Assembly (NCBI GenBank): GCA_036924085.1
Contig: JAVGWX010000002.1
Span: 158,245,674-158,309,673, forward strand
Length of the DNA: 64,000 nt
Origin: Ariolimax columbianus
Lineage: Eukaryota; Mollusca; Gastropoda; Stylommatophora; Arionidae
Direction of reading: 5' to 3'
Numbering within the stretch: position 1 is the first letter of the stretch; every line of letters begins with the position of its first letter. This document shows positions 11,801 to 22,255 of the stretch, in pieces. A program made the position numbers and the translations under genes. Under the pieces are notes generated by a model. That model was not told the DNA's origin. It ran no database searches and saw nothing but the letters and a program-made list of their open reading frames with translations.

Positions 11801-12538
11801 AATAACACTGTCATTCGCTACTGGTAAGTACACAAGCAATTTCAGAGCGGAGGCAGAGGCACTGAGGGCGGCAGTGGAAGAAATGGTGACACACAGTGAA
11901 AATGAAAGCCATATAGTCCTGCTTACAGATGCTCTCGCCGTAGTCACAGCGCTAAAAAGCCAGAAAAATACTGAGCTTAATGACTTAAGAGCAGCACTCT
12001 GCAAACTGTGCCAGCAGTCCGCACCAAAAAGGGTAGTGGTACAGTGGGTTCCATCACACTGCAACATCCAAGGCAACGAGGAGGCAGACAGACTGGCAAA
12101 AGAAGGTGCAAGACTACCACAAACAGATCTAGTATGACGTACGAAGAGTCAAAACGGCTTATCAAAGCCAGATACATGAACAAATGGGAAACCAAACATA
12201 CTGGTTACACCAAAAACGATGCCTATTACCAGTTAAACCGAAGAGAGCAGGTCGTTGTCTTCAGACTTCGCACTGGCCACAATAGACTGAGGTACCACCT
12301 ATTCAACAAATTGAAGATAGGGTGTACCGACGAATGCCCGTGCGGTACTGGTAAAATGACCGCTGAACATCTGCTGCAGAACTGCCCGACATACGAGGAT
12401 CAGACAGAGCAGATGTGGCCATCACCAGTGGAACTGCAAGACAAGCTCTAGGGCAGTGGCGACAGCCTCAGGATGACCGCCGCTTTTTTCGAAAAAATAA
12501 TGGTTACTGTCTGACTGCGTACAAAGAAGACGAAGAAG
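8846..12538 (+). mobile_element. I/Nimb-like LINE, near-complete ORF2 (copy 2), inserted in LINE B
   Basis: A 3,693-bp insertion bounded by a perfect 12-bp target-site duplication ATGTCCAAGTAG at 8834-8845 and 12539-12550. Removing it rejoins LINE B in frame (SEYVQV then EVKKANAMLG). It starts almost exactly at the first residues of the endonuclease, so ORF1 and the 5' UTR are missing. It ends with GCGTAC and a GAA-type tail. Few stops and one frameshift make it the youngest-looking element in the window. Assignment to the I superfamily rests on the endonuclease-RT-RNase H-knuckle order; the Nimb-like label is from memory of mollusc elements. Confidence 0.93.
8847..12451 (+). pseudogene. ORF2 polyprotein remnant (endonuclease, RT, RNase H, zinc knuckle)
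   Basis: Reads in one frame for about 1,090 codons, broken by stops near 9180, 9291, 9543, 10011, 10695, 11406 and 11447. A one-base loss near 12126 then shifts the C-terminus. Endonuclease (about residues 1-225) shows QWNAEG, CIQETHL, VVGDFNSH and SDHRP. RT (about 435-800) shows YRPISLLSCVGKLMER, VDLEKAFDKVW, GVPQGGVLSPTLFLVYIN, FADDLAMW and YLGVTFDRRMTW. RNase H (about 955-1090) keeps YTDGS, the E of FRAEAEAL, TDALAV and EEADRLA, i.e. the expected acidic catalytic set. The C-terminus has CPCGTGKMTAEHLLQNCP. Inactive as it stands. Confidence 0.92.
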
Positions 12539-13085
12539 ATGTCCAAGTAGAAGTGAAAAAGGCAAATGCAATGTTAGGTATGATAAAAAGAAATATTAAA
12601 CATAGGAACAAGGAAGTGATAGTCAAACTGTATAAAGCATTAGTTAGGCATAGATTGGTGTACTGTGTACATGTAAAGAGTCCTAATCGTAGAGGGGATA
12701 TACACATGGTAGAAATAATACACAAAGAGTGACAAAGCTGATAGTGGGATTCCAAAATTACAGTTACGAAGAAAGACTAAGAAAAACAGACCTACAGTGT
12801 CTAGAAAAGAAAAGAATTCGAGGTGACAATACAGGTTTATAAGATAATCAGAGGAACGGATACATTAGACTGTAACAAGTTTTTCAAAATTCAACCACCC
12901 ACAAGAACTAGAGGGCATTGCTACAAGTTGACTAAAGAGAGGTCCAGATTAGATAATAGGATATATTTTTTTAGTCAGAGAGTAATGAATGCGTAGAATG
13001 CATTACCACGGGAAGTAGTGGAGGCAGGAACAATAAATGCATTTACGAATAAATTGGATGCGCATAGAGCAATGTAATTTAAATG
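12539..13085 (+). mobile_element. CR1/jockey-like LINE, 3' half of the split copy (LINE B)
   Basis: Continues LINE B after the insertion: EVKKANAMLGMIKRNIKHRN, then LVYCVHV, later TIQVYKIIRGTDTLDCNKFF, RTRGHCYKLTKERSRLDNR and the terminal FFSQRVMNAWNALPREVVEA with INAFTNKLDAH. Frameshifts near 12732 and 12800 break it. These are the usual last blocks of CR1/jockey-type ORF2 proteins. The 3' UTR probably extends past 13085 but I cannot place its end. Confidence 0.87.
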
Positions 13086-13830
13086 AAACTGGTTGTATAC
13101 AGACTCTGTAGGATCTTTTAAACTAGTATAAAGACGTTAAGTTGCTGATTGACACCAAGTGAAGGATATAACCAGTACAGGAATGACAATATGTCACGAT
13201 GTCACTTGATACGGGACTTTGGTAAGTTTCTGATCTTTGGAGGAACACCCCATCACACTTCTCGTGAGGTACCATGGTTCAACTCTGACTTTAATAGACT
13301 GTCGGAAAATATCCCTAAAGATAGTTGTGCATGGAGCTAGCAACCTGATGATGTAACATGATTTGTTGATGAAACAAACATGGGATGGATGTCACTGGTG
13401 TAAGTGATTTGTTACAGGCTCCCTGTGAAGCAGTCAGCCGCAGCAGTCCCCCTATGATGTACATTGAACCAAAGACAAGAATACCGAGCACAATTAGGAA
13501 CGTTTGGAGTTCAGTTTATGGATCTCAGAATTTGTAAGTGTAATCGTCCAGACAAGGCAAGTTTGATTGCTCTCCTCTGTCTCTCTCTCTCTGCCCTCCC
13601 CCTTTTTCCCCACTTCTAAAAAACGTGATCTGGTTGAGAATATCTGCACGACCACACCACCCAACGACCACAGAACCACACGACCTCACTGTAACAGATC
13701 TTAGCGGTTTATTAGGGATTATTTAAGTTAGAAAGGGTGGCAGCCACGTTTCCAAGCCACGAAATATTAAAAACTACATAACCGTGCATAACGCCTAGAC
13801 GCATGTGAGCCTGTTACAGCATGATCGGTA
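13086..13830. other. No recognisable feature
   Basis: Possibly LINE B 3' UTR at the left. A short CT run occurs near 13575-13600. No coding motif found. Confidence 0.4.
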
Positions 13831-13833
13831 GGG

Positions 13834-14253
13834 ATGAATGCTATTAATTGGTTTTTATGGAAATCTCTAAGGGAAAACCTAGGCGCGAGATCTAGAAAAA
13901 GCCGGGAATGTAGCAAGCTAGGAGAGACAGTCGTCAGTTTTAAAAGTCAGTTGCAGGGAGAGTGCAAAGGGAAGGTCAGTTATAGAGAGAGAGTTTTCCA
14001 GAGCGAAGATAACGAAGAGACAAGAGGACATATTGATATTCTAGAACGTAGATCAGAGAAAGTCATCAGTCGGCAGATAGCTGAGAACAAGTCGTTATTA
14101 GTCGGCAGCGAGCAACGAGAACAGGACCGACTTGATAACGGTGAAGAGGAAAGAAGAAAGCAGACATATTTTCGGAGCCCAGAGAGAGATAGAGTGAGAG
14201 AGAGAGAGCGAGAGGTTTCAACAGAGACTAATCTTTCACCACGTGAGTCCTGA
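13834..14253 (+). other. Unrecognised 139-codon open frame, Arg/Glu-rich
   Basis: An ATG-started frame ending in TGA, rich in Arg, Glu and Ser with a charged C-terminal half. I recognise no family. No splice or promoter context supports it as a gene. It lies upstream of a poly(A)-signal-plus-A9 end at 14843-14873 on the same strand, so it could be part of a retroposed transcript. Chance ORF remains quite possible. Confidence 0.2.
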
Positions 14254-14544
14254 TGTTGAGCAGCTTATCCAGGAGAGGTAACTAGTAATGGCATTGTTGT
14301 TTCGAAATAGCAAGTGATAGAACCAGATTTAAGAGTGCGTCACGAGGAACACGCACGAGTGAGTCATCTTAAATGCTACTTTAATTGTAACGCTGAAGAG
14401 AATCCTGCGTCTAACTAGAGATATTTTCTACTAGCACAGGATCCATCGCTTCAACGATCAATACAAGCCACAGACGACGAGGAGGATCCATGGATGGAAT
14501 CACCTGGGTTGCAGAAAAGGCATGAACCGTCCATTCTGTAATCC

Positions 14545-14745
14545 ACATGACGGTTCGTCTATCAAATTACAATTTGTCTAAAGTTACAGTTCGACTAATT
14601 AGTAACTGTTCGGTAATCAAGTTACAGTTCGTCTATCGAATTACATTTCGAATCAAGTTACAGTTCGACTATAAAGTAACTATTAGTTTACCAAGTTACA
14701 GCTCGACTTTCAAATAACTGTTTGTTTACCAAGCGGTAGTTTATA
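14545..14745. repeat. Degenerate repeat of AAGTTACAGTTCGACT words
   Basis: Five or more diverged copies of a roughly 30-45 bp segment built on CAAGTTACAGTTCGACTAT and AAGTAACTGTTC. The inverted words GTTAC and GTAAC recur, giving local hairpin potential. Confidence 0.65.
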
Positions 14746-14842
14746 ATCAAGTTCCTGTTAGTTTAGTTTAGTTCATATTTCTAAAGATAGCCAGGTTTTG
14801 TGCTTAGAGTGAAGATTGGAGAGGCAATTGTGTACGAGTAGA

Positions 14843-14873
14843 AATAAAGTTTTCATTGTGGTTTAAAAAAAAA
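14843..14873 (+). promoter_or_regulatory. AATAAA signal followed by A9
   Basis: AATAAA at 14843-14848 lies 16 bases before an A9 run at 14865-14873. This spacing matches a cleavage/polyadenylation site copied into DNA, so the sequence to the left may be a processed retrocopy. No target-site duplication was identified by eye. Confidence 0.4.
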
Positions 14874-14967
14874 TTAGTGTCATAGTTTATTTGTTTGAAG
14901 TGACAGCATAGTTAGTGAAGGCCCCTTATACTATCTGCTACGGTAGTTCAGCCGGCTGGAGCTGCTA

Positions 14968-15074
14968 CACCACGACCACATGACCCCACGACCCCATGAC
15001 CCCACGACCACACAACCACATGACCCCACGATCACACGACCACAAGACCCCACGACCACACGACCCCACGTTCA

Positions 15075-15075
<1 letters not shown>
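14968..15075. repeat. 8-bp-core array (ACGACCAC/ACGACCCC), left part
   Basis: Words CACGACCAC, CATGACCCC and ACGACCCC follow each other with an 8-bp register. The same array continues at 16128; the two parts are separated by a minus-strand LINE insertion. Confidence 0.93.
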
Positions 15076-15077
<2 letters not shown>

Positions 15078-15106
<29 letters not shown>

Positions 15107-16128
15107 CTTCTTCTTCTTCTTCTTCTTCTTCTTCTTTTTCTTCTTCTTCTTCTTCTTCGTACGCTGTCAGACGTTAACCTGTATTTTTTCGAAAAAACCA
15201 CCGGTCATCCTGAGGCTGTCGACACTGCCATAGAGCTTGTCTAGTGTTGCCACTGGTGATGGCCCATGTGCTTTCTCTGGTCCTCGTATATCGGGCAGTT
15301 TTGCAGCAAATGTTCAGCGGTCATTTTTCCTGTACCACAAGTACATTCGTCAGTGCCACCTATCTTCAGTTTATTGAAAGGTGGTACCTCAGTCTGTTGT
15401 GGCCCGTGCGGAGTCTGAAGACCACGACCTGCTCTCTTCTGTTCAACTGGTAATAGACATCATTTTTTGTGTAGCCAGTATGTTCTGTTTCCCATTTGGC
15501 CATGTATCTGGCCATAATAAGGCTTTTGGACTCTTCGTAGGTCACACTAGGATCTGGTTGTGGTAGTCTTGCACCTTCTTTTGCCAGTCTGTCTGCTTCC
15601 TCGTGGCCTTGGATGTTACAGTCGGATGGAACCCACTGTACCACTACTCTTTTTGGTGCGGACTGCTGGCATAGTTGACAGAGTACTGCTCTTAAATCAT
15701 TAAGTTCAGTATTTTTCTGGCTTTTTAGTGCTGTAACTACGGTCAGGGCATCTGTAAACATGACTATCTGGCTTTCATTGCTTTCGCTTCTCACCATTTC
15801 TTCTACTGCAGCCCTCAGTGCCTCTGCCTCCGCTCTGAAATTGCTTGTGTATTTTCCAGTAGCGAGTGACAGTGTTATTTTTCTACCATTTGGTAGGCTC
15901 AGGAATACCCCTGCCCCTCCGTTCTGTGTTGTGTTTGTTATAGAACCGTCGGTGTATGCATGGGTCCACTCCATGCTTGGGTATTTTTCCGTTATGTACC
16001 TCAGGGTAATGTCTCTTCTTTCTTTTTCAGTCTGGCTGTTCTTGTTTCCAATCCCTGGTATATTTTTTACCACCTCCGGAATGATATGCTGCTTCCACGT
16101 GGGTTTGCGTATAGTAGGGATTGGTCAC
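15078..16128 (-). mobile_element. I/Nimb-like LINE, 3' third (copy 3), inserted in the 8-bp array
   Basis: On the minus strand it encodes the RNase H domain almost intact (YTDGSITN, FRAEAEALRAA, FTDALTVV, WVPSDCNIQGHEEADRLAKE). An open frame of 235 codons spans 16073-15366, then a frameshift before the CxC-H-C region. The tail is (GAA)27 with one interruption, at 15078-15158. It is closely similar to 11560-12538 and starts at the equivalent of about 11555. In the catalytic H block, SDC replaces the SHC seen in copy 2. Array DNA lies on both sides. Confidence 0.93.
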
Positions 16129-16585
16129 ACAACCACATGACCCTACGATCACACGACCACATGACCCCACGCCCACACGGTCACACGACCACATGACCGC
16201 ACGACCACACGACCACATGACCCTATGACCACACGATCACACGACCACATGACCCCACGACCACACGATCCCACGACCACATGACCCTACCATCATACGA
16301 TCACACGACCACACGATCACACGACCACATGACCCCACGACCACACGACCACATGACCCCACGACCACACGACCCCACGACCACACGACCCCACGACCAC
16401 ATGACCCCACGACCACACGACCCCACGACCACACGACCCCACGACCACACGACCCCACGACCACATGACCCCACGACCACACGACCCCACGACCACACGA
16501 CCCCACGACCACACGACCCCACGACCACACGACCCCACGACCCCACGACCACACGACCACACGACCCCACGACCCCACGACCACT
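16128..16585. repeat. 8-bp-core array, right part
   Basis: About 57 units of CACGACCM with higher-order groups of two to four units, marked by CATGACCCC and CACGATCAC variants that are commoner at the left. It is the continuation of the array at 14968-15075. Several frames stay open across it; none looks like a gene. Confidence 0.95.
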
Positions 16586-16751
16586 GATAACTTGTAGAAA
16601 CCAAATGCACCACAAGCATACCTTCAAATTGACAACATAGTGATTATGTTGTTGTTGTTTGAAGATCCTTGTGCTGAACTCACCATTCAAGTCGTTCCTT
16701 TGAGACAGGTTACGGTTGTTTCTTAAATCCTGAGGCATACTTGAGGTAGAT
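16586..16751. other. No recognisable feature
   Basis: Short stretch between the array and a dispersed repeat; includes a GTTGTT run near 16650. Confidence 0.4.
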
Positions 16752-16899
16752 TAAGGTCACTACTGCTGTAGTGTAACACAAGGCTGCTCACTAAACCCAC
16801 TATTTTGGGGATCGCATTGTTCATCCCCACCTCCTAGGTCAGACTGCTGTGACAGCAGGAGCACGAATGAGCATGTGAGGTGTAGTCTTGATCAGTATG
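16752..16899. mobile_element. Dispersed SINE-like repeat, copy 1
   Basis: About 150 bp sharing the ordered words CTGTAGTG, a C-rich CCACCTC core, GTCAGAYTGCTGT and TTGATCAG with 39300-39465, and the first and third of them with 63570-63675. No clear A or B box was found on either strand, so class is unknown; SINE or MITE are both possible. Confidence 0.45.
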
Positions 16900-16904
16900 C
16901 CCCA

Positions 16905-17840
16905 GCTGACCCTGATTTATCTTTGCTCCCACAAAGTAGATAGAGACTTGGTTGAGTTTATTGACATGATACAAACACCAGGCAACATCAAAGCCATCCT
17001 CCTATTGTTTCCACGAAATTGTTGCAGCGAGGGGACAGATAAATGGTCGAACAACGGAAGGGCGCTGCCGAGATCAGAGAGTATTGCTGATGAGCTGGCT
17101 AATAGAATAGCAAAGTCCAGTCCAGCTTTTGATCGAATGTGCTCAACTCTGTGGGGACGTTGAGGAATCAGCATAATGACTAAGCTGTAGATCTACCGTG
17201 CCACTACTCTCCCCACCCTACTCTACTTGTGCCAGAGCTGAACTGTCTACGCTAGAATTGAGACTCCGGGAGGCTAAATAACATCCACGTCACTTGCCTG
17301 AAACGGATACGGCATATTCCCTGGCAGGACCATATCACAGATAATAAAGTGCTATTTAAGGCCAACATGCCAGGTATTCATGTACTTTTCCAAAAAACAA
17401 ACCTAACCTAGATAGAGTGGCCTTCCTGTTTGAATGTCAGACGGAAGGCCCACAATAAGCTCTTGTATAGTGAACTGAGGAAAGGAGGACAATCAGCGGA
17501 CGGTCCAACAAAAGCGTTTCAATCATTGCCCGAATGAGTCCCTTAAGTGCTGTCAGATAGACATTAGCACCTAGAAATACCTGGCTCATTCAGTCTGGAA
17601 GATGGGCTAAAAAAAGCTGCTGTAATGAGCGAGGGCCATCGTGTTCAGGGTACAATGGCCGCCCCATGTACGAGTATACAGACATTACACACCCAAATAC
17701 AAATGTCCACATTAAAAACAACTAACTGCGACGCATGTAACAGAGGATCATTTTTTTCAAATTCTCAAATATCATACACAAGGCTTAATATAAGCTGGAT
17801 GTTAGACCTTACATACGAATCTAACAGAGCATATAACCTT
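16905..17840 (+). mobile_element. RTE-like LINE, degenerate 3' end (LINE C)
   Basis: Recognisable blocks in order, across several frames: ESIADELANRIAKSS (about 17077-17120), an IYRATTLPTLLYSC-like block near 17190-17235 equivalent to the VYRAVVLTTLLYG region of RTE-type proteins, ELRKGGQSADGPTKAFQSLP near 17470-17525, and VMSEGHRVQ near 17620. A final CDACNRGSFFSNSQISYTRL near 17725-17785 corresponds to the CxxCGRxFxSRIGLxSHxRxH zinc-finger end. Stops and frameshifts are frequent. Known from the family: this C-terminal arrangement is typical of RTE-type animal LINEs often misannotated as host genes. Confidence 0.72.
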
Positions 17841-17849
17841 CCATAGATG

Positions 17850-18125
17850 GAGGGAACACACCAGACTTAACACATACAGACGGACGTCAGACCTTACACG
17901 AACCTAGCGGAGAATAATATGCTTGTCAAACTTAGGGAAGGACACCAGCCTTAACACATACAGACACACGTCAGACTTTACACGAACCTAGCGGAGTATA
18001 ACATGCTTGTCAAACTTAGGGAGGGACACCAGACTTAACACATACAGACACACGTCAGACTTTACACGAACCTAGCGGAGTATAACATGCTTGTCAAACT
18101 TAGGGAAGGGCACACCAGACTTAAC
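17850..18125. repeat. About 85-bp tandem repeat, 3 copies
   Basis: Three copies of a unit containing CACCAGACTTAACACATACA, GACGTCAGACCTTACACGAA and GCTTGTCAAACTTAGGGA. Copies two and three are nearly identical. It abuts the end of LINE C and includes words (CAGACCTTACAYGAA) also present at 17805-17830, so it may have started from the LINE's flank. Confidence 0.85.
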
Positions 18126-18136
18126 TAAGACATAAA

Positions 18137-18352
18137 TAAGCTAGACTCTGGTCACTAATCAACAGTGCTGCCCATACACATGCTAGACTCTGGTCACTAA
18201 TCAACAGTGCTGCCCATACACATGCTAGACTCTGGTCACTAATCAACAGTGCTAGCCCATACACATGCTAGACTCTGGTCACTAATCAACAGTGCTGCCC
18301 ATACACATGCTAGACTCTGGTCACTAATCAACAGTGCTGCCCATACACATGA
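18137..18352. repeat. 42-bp minisatellite, 5 copies
   Basis: Five nearly perfect copies of a 42-bp unit with CATGCTAGACTCTGGTCACT and AATCAACAGTGCTGCCCAT; one copy has an extra base (GTGCTAGCCC). Confidence 0.95.
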
Positions 18353-18452
18353 GGCTCTGCAATAGTTGCTCAGTTTATTACAAAATGAATAGTCACTAGA
18401 ACTAAAGAGTTATTGCCGGGCACCTTATCAGCCACTAACAAATGATGCGGCT

Positions 18453-20975
18453 CCACTCATCTCTATTCCACTCATCTCTATTCCACTCATCTCTATTCCA
18501 CTCATCTCTGCCCCTCATCTCTGCTCCACTCATCTCTATTCCACTCATCTCTATTCCACTCATCTCTATTCCACTCATCTCTATTCCACTCATCTCTGCC
18601 CCTCATCTCTGCTCCACTCATCTCTATTCCACTCATCTCTATTCCACTCATCTCTGCTCCTCATCTCTATTCCACTCATCGCTGCTCCTCATCTCTATTC
18701 CACTCATCTCTGCTCCTCATCTCTATTCCACTCATCTCTGCCCCTCATCTCTGCTCCACTCATCTCTATTCCACTCATCTCTGCTCCTCATCTCTATTCC
18801 ACTCATCTCTGCTCCTCATCTTTATTCCACTCATCTCTATTCCACTCATCTCTATTCCACTCATCTCTATTCCACTCATCTCTGCTCCTCATCTCAATTC
18901 CACTCATCTCTGCTCCTCCTCTCTATTCCACTCATCTCTATTCCACTCATCTGTATTCCACTCATCTCTGTTCCACTCATCTCTGCTCCTCATCTCTATT
19001 CCACTCATCTCTGCCCCTCATCTCTGCTCCACTCATCTCTATTCCACTCATCTCTATTCCACTCATCTCTGCTCCTCATCTCTATTCCACTCATCTCTGC
19101 TCCTCATCTCTATTCCACTCATCTCTGCCCCTCATCTCTGCTCCACTCATCTCTATTCCACTCATCTCTGCTCCTCATCTCTATTCCACTCATCTCTGCT
19201 CCTCATCTCTATTCCACTCATCTGTGCCCCTCATCTCTGCTCCACTCATCTCTGTTCCACTCATCTCTATTCCACTCATCTCTATTCCACTCATATCTGC
19301 TCCTCATCTCTATTCCACTCATCTCTGCTCCTCATCTCTATTCCACTCATCTCTGCTCCTCATCTCTATTCCACTCATTTCTGCTCCTCATCTCTATTCC
19401 ACTCATCTCTATTCCACTCATGTCTGCTCCTCATCTCTATTCCACTCATCTCTATTCCACTCATCTCTATTCCACTCATCTCTATTCCACTCATCTCTGC
19501 TCCACTCATCTCTATTCCACTCATCTCTGCCCTCATCTCTGCTCCACTAATCTCTATTCCACTCATCTCTATTCCACTCATCTCTATTCCACTCATCTCT
19601 GCACCTCATCTCTATTCCACTCATCTCTATTCCACTCATCTCTATTCCACTCATCTCTATTCCACTCATCTCCGCTCCTCATCTCTATTCCACTTATCTC
19701 TGCTCCTCATCTTTATTCCACTCATCTCTGCCCCTCATCTCTGCCCCACTCATCTCTATTCCACTCATCTCTATTCCACTCATCTATATTCCACTCATCT
19801 CTGCTCCTCATCTCTATCCCACTCATCTCTTCCCCTCATCTCTATTCCACTCATCTCTATTCCACTCATCTCTGCTCCTCATCTCTGCTCCTCATCTCTG
19901 CTCCTCATCTCTGCTCCACTCATCTCTATTCCACTCATCTCTATTCCACTCATCTCTGCTCCACTCATCTCTATTCCACTCATCTCTGCTCCTCATCCCT
20001 ATTCGACTCATCTCTGCTCCTCATCTCTATTCCACTCATCTCTGCTCCTCATCTCTGCCCCTCATCTCTATTCCACTCATCTCTGCTCCACTCATCTCTA
20101 TTCCACTCATCTCTGCTCCTCATCTCTATTCCACTCATCTCTGCCCCTCATCTCTGCTCCACTCATCTCTATTCCACTCATCTCTATTCCACTCATCTCT
20201 ATTCCACTCATCTCTGCTCCTCATCTCTATTCCACTCATCTCTATTCCACTCATCTCTATTCCACTCATCTCTATTCCACTCATCTCTGCTCCTCATCTC
20301 TATTCCACTCATCTCTGCTCCTCATCTCTATTCCACTCATCTCTGCCCCTCATCTTTGCTCCACTCATCTCTATTCCACTCATCTCTTATCCACTCATCT
20401 CTATTCCACTCATCTCTGCTCCTCATCTCTATTCCACTCATCTCTGCCCCTCATCTCAATTCCACTCATCTCTATTCCACTCATCTCTGCTCCTCATCTC
20501 TGCTCCTCATCTCTGCTCCTCATCTCTGCTCCCCTCATCTCTATTCCACTCATCTCTATTCCACTCATCTCTGCTCCACTCATCTCTATTCCACTCATCT
20601 CTGTTCCTCATCTCTGCTTCTCATCTCTATTCCACTCATCTCTGCTCCTCATCTCTATTCCACTCATCTCTGCCCCTCATCTCTGCTCCACTCATCTCTA
20701 TTCCACTCATCTCTGCTCCTCATCTCTATTCCACTCATCTCTGCTCCTCATCTCTGCTCCTCATCTCTGCCCCTCATCTCTATTCCACTCATCTCTGCTC
20801 CTCATCTCTATTCCACTCATCTCTGCTCCTCATCTCTGCTCCTCATCTCTGCCCCTCATCTCTATTCCACTCATCTCTGCCCCTCATCTCTATTCCACTC
20901 ATCTCTGCTCCTCATCTCTGCTCCTCATCTCTGCCCCTCATCTCTATTCCACTCATCTCTGCTCCTCATCTCTAT
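18453..20975. repeat. Mixed 15/13-bp array, about 2.5 kb
   Basis: Two unit types alternate: CTCATCTCTATTCCA (15 bp) and CTCATCTCTGCTC or CTCATCTCTGCCC (13 bp). Neither contains a stop in any plus-strand frame, so a 908-codon frame spans the whole array although the 13-bp units keep shifting its phase; the predicted peptide therefore switches between unrelated repeats. This is strong evidence against coding use. Order of types is irregular, with short recurring blocks such as 15-13-15-13-13-15. Confidence 0.96.
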
Positions 20976-21079
20976 GAAATACAAGACAAATCATCAACTA
21001 GGTAACGGATCCATCAGAATTGACAGGTCGGACAAGCTAGTCTATAACAACTGCAAACACTCCATTCTCAAGAACTCGG

Positions 21080-21330
21080 TTCATCAAACATTGGTCTCAG
21101 TCTCTCGTATAAATGTTTCAGACTTCGCGAAAGAAGATAGCCCTGTTTTAAGGCTGTACTTACATTGACATTTCGTCTGTATCCAATTGGACACCATGTT
21201 CGCGTGCCGATGTGGAGGACCATGTTTGACCAGGTGGCGCTGACAAATAATACCACCTGCTTTCGTCAATTCCGAGAAAACACGAGATTGTCTTAACATT
21301 AACCTGTGATTAGGGAACTAGATCCACCGC
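21080..21330. mobile_element. Dispersed repeat family Y, copy 1
   Basis: About 250 bp homologous at the DNA level to 22990-23235. Shared ordered words include ACCATGTTTGACCAGGTG, TTCCGAGAAAACA and GTCTTAACATTAAYCTGTG, followed in both by a TCAGGTGGCCTGG- or TCGGGTGGCTTTG-like stretch. No domain, tRNA-like promoter or terminal repeat recognised. An unclassified interspersed element or a segmental duplication. Confidence 0.6.
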
Positions 21331-22005
21331 TAAACACTCGTTCTGGGTATGTGCCTCTTAGATCTCTCGGGTGGCTTTGTCGGTTCCAAGGCTTGGTGAT
21401 GATCAGGTGTCAACTTGCAGGCGTCAGGTTGCAGGCGTCAGCTTCCAGGAGTGAGCATGTAGGTGCCAGGTTGCATTCGTCTATTAGACATTTCTGCAGA
21501 GAAATTGTCCCAAAAAATAGATAGTAAAATAAATTGTAGATTATTGTACGACTTATATGGTGAATCTTTCACACGTAACTTTCAGGCAGTAAGTTTCATA
21601 GTTTTGAAACGACTTTTTTTTCGTAAATACCATACCATGACTCGCACATCCTTAGCTACTTCCTAGAATTGGCTACCAGCTCAAACCGCATTGTACCATC
21701 GTCAAATATATCACATTGATTTGTGAGGTAACTCAACAATTGGCTACCAACTCAAACCACATTGTACCATTGTCAAATATATCACATTGATCTTTGAGGT
21801 AATCCAACAATGATCTGTGAACCATTTTATCTACTATTGGACTTCAGTACTGCCACAGCCTCGATTTCTTGAAGTGAGCCAAAATATGACCTTGACCTGA
21901 GTGCTGCTTGTGGAAGGGAAGCCGTTTTCGGAGGAGCAATCTTTTAACTTGTCACATTTCTTGATGTCAAGTTTGATGTGATCTACCCTTGAGAAAAAAA
22001 ACACA
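21331..22005. other. Short local duplication, otherwise no feature
   Basis: Contains two copies of a roughly 65-bp segment with TTGGCTACCARCTCAAACC and TTGTCAAATATATCACATTGA at about 21668-21735 and 21740-21800. Also CAGGCGTCAGGTTGCAGGCG words near 21418-21450. Nothing coding recognised. Confidence 0.55.
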
Positions 22006-22010
22006 AAAAA

Positions 22011-22125
22011 AATACACATACACACACACACACGCACGCACGCGCGCGCGCGCACACACACACACACACATGCACCCATACGCGCACGCACACACGCACA
22101 CACACGCGCACGCACACATAGACAC
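22011..22125. repeat. CA/CG microsatellite
   Basis: (CA)n with an embedded (CG)n run at about 22040-22052 and CATGCAC/CGCACG variants. Alternating purine-pyrimidine throughout. Confidence 0.95.
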
Positions 22126-22255
22126 GTACATATTCTTTCTCTCTCTCTCGATCTATTCAGTTAACTCAGTTAACGAAAGCTTGATTAATTATTACTCCTA
22201 CCGCACCACTCCGCATAAGTCTACTCGTCAATAATTAGATTCATCCTTCTCATCC

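Noticed and set aside
9627..12195. Minus-strand frames opposite the LINE ORF2 (up to 166 codons) as genes
   Set aside because: They are antisense shadows of a clearly identified plus-strand ORF2.
18442..21168. A 908-codon open frame as a repeat protein
   Set aside because: The 13-bp units shift the frame repeatedly, so the peptide changes identity along its length. Openness comes from lack of stops in all plus frames.
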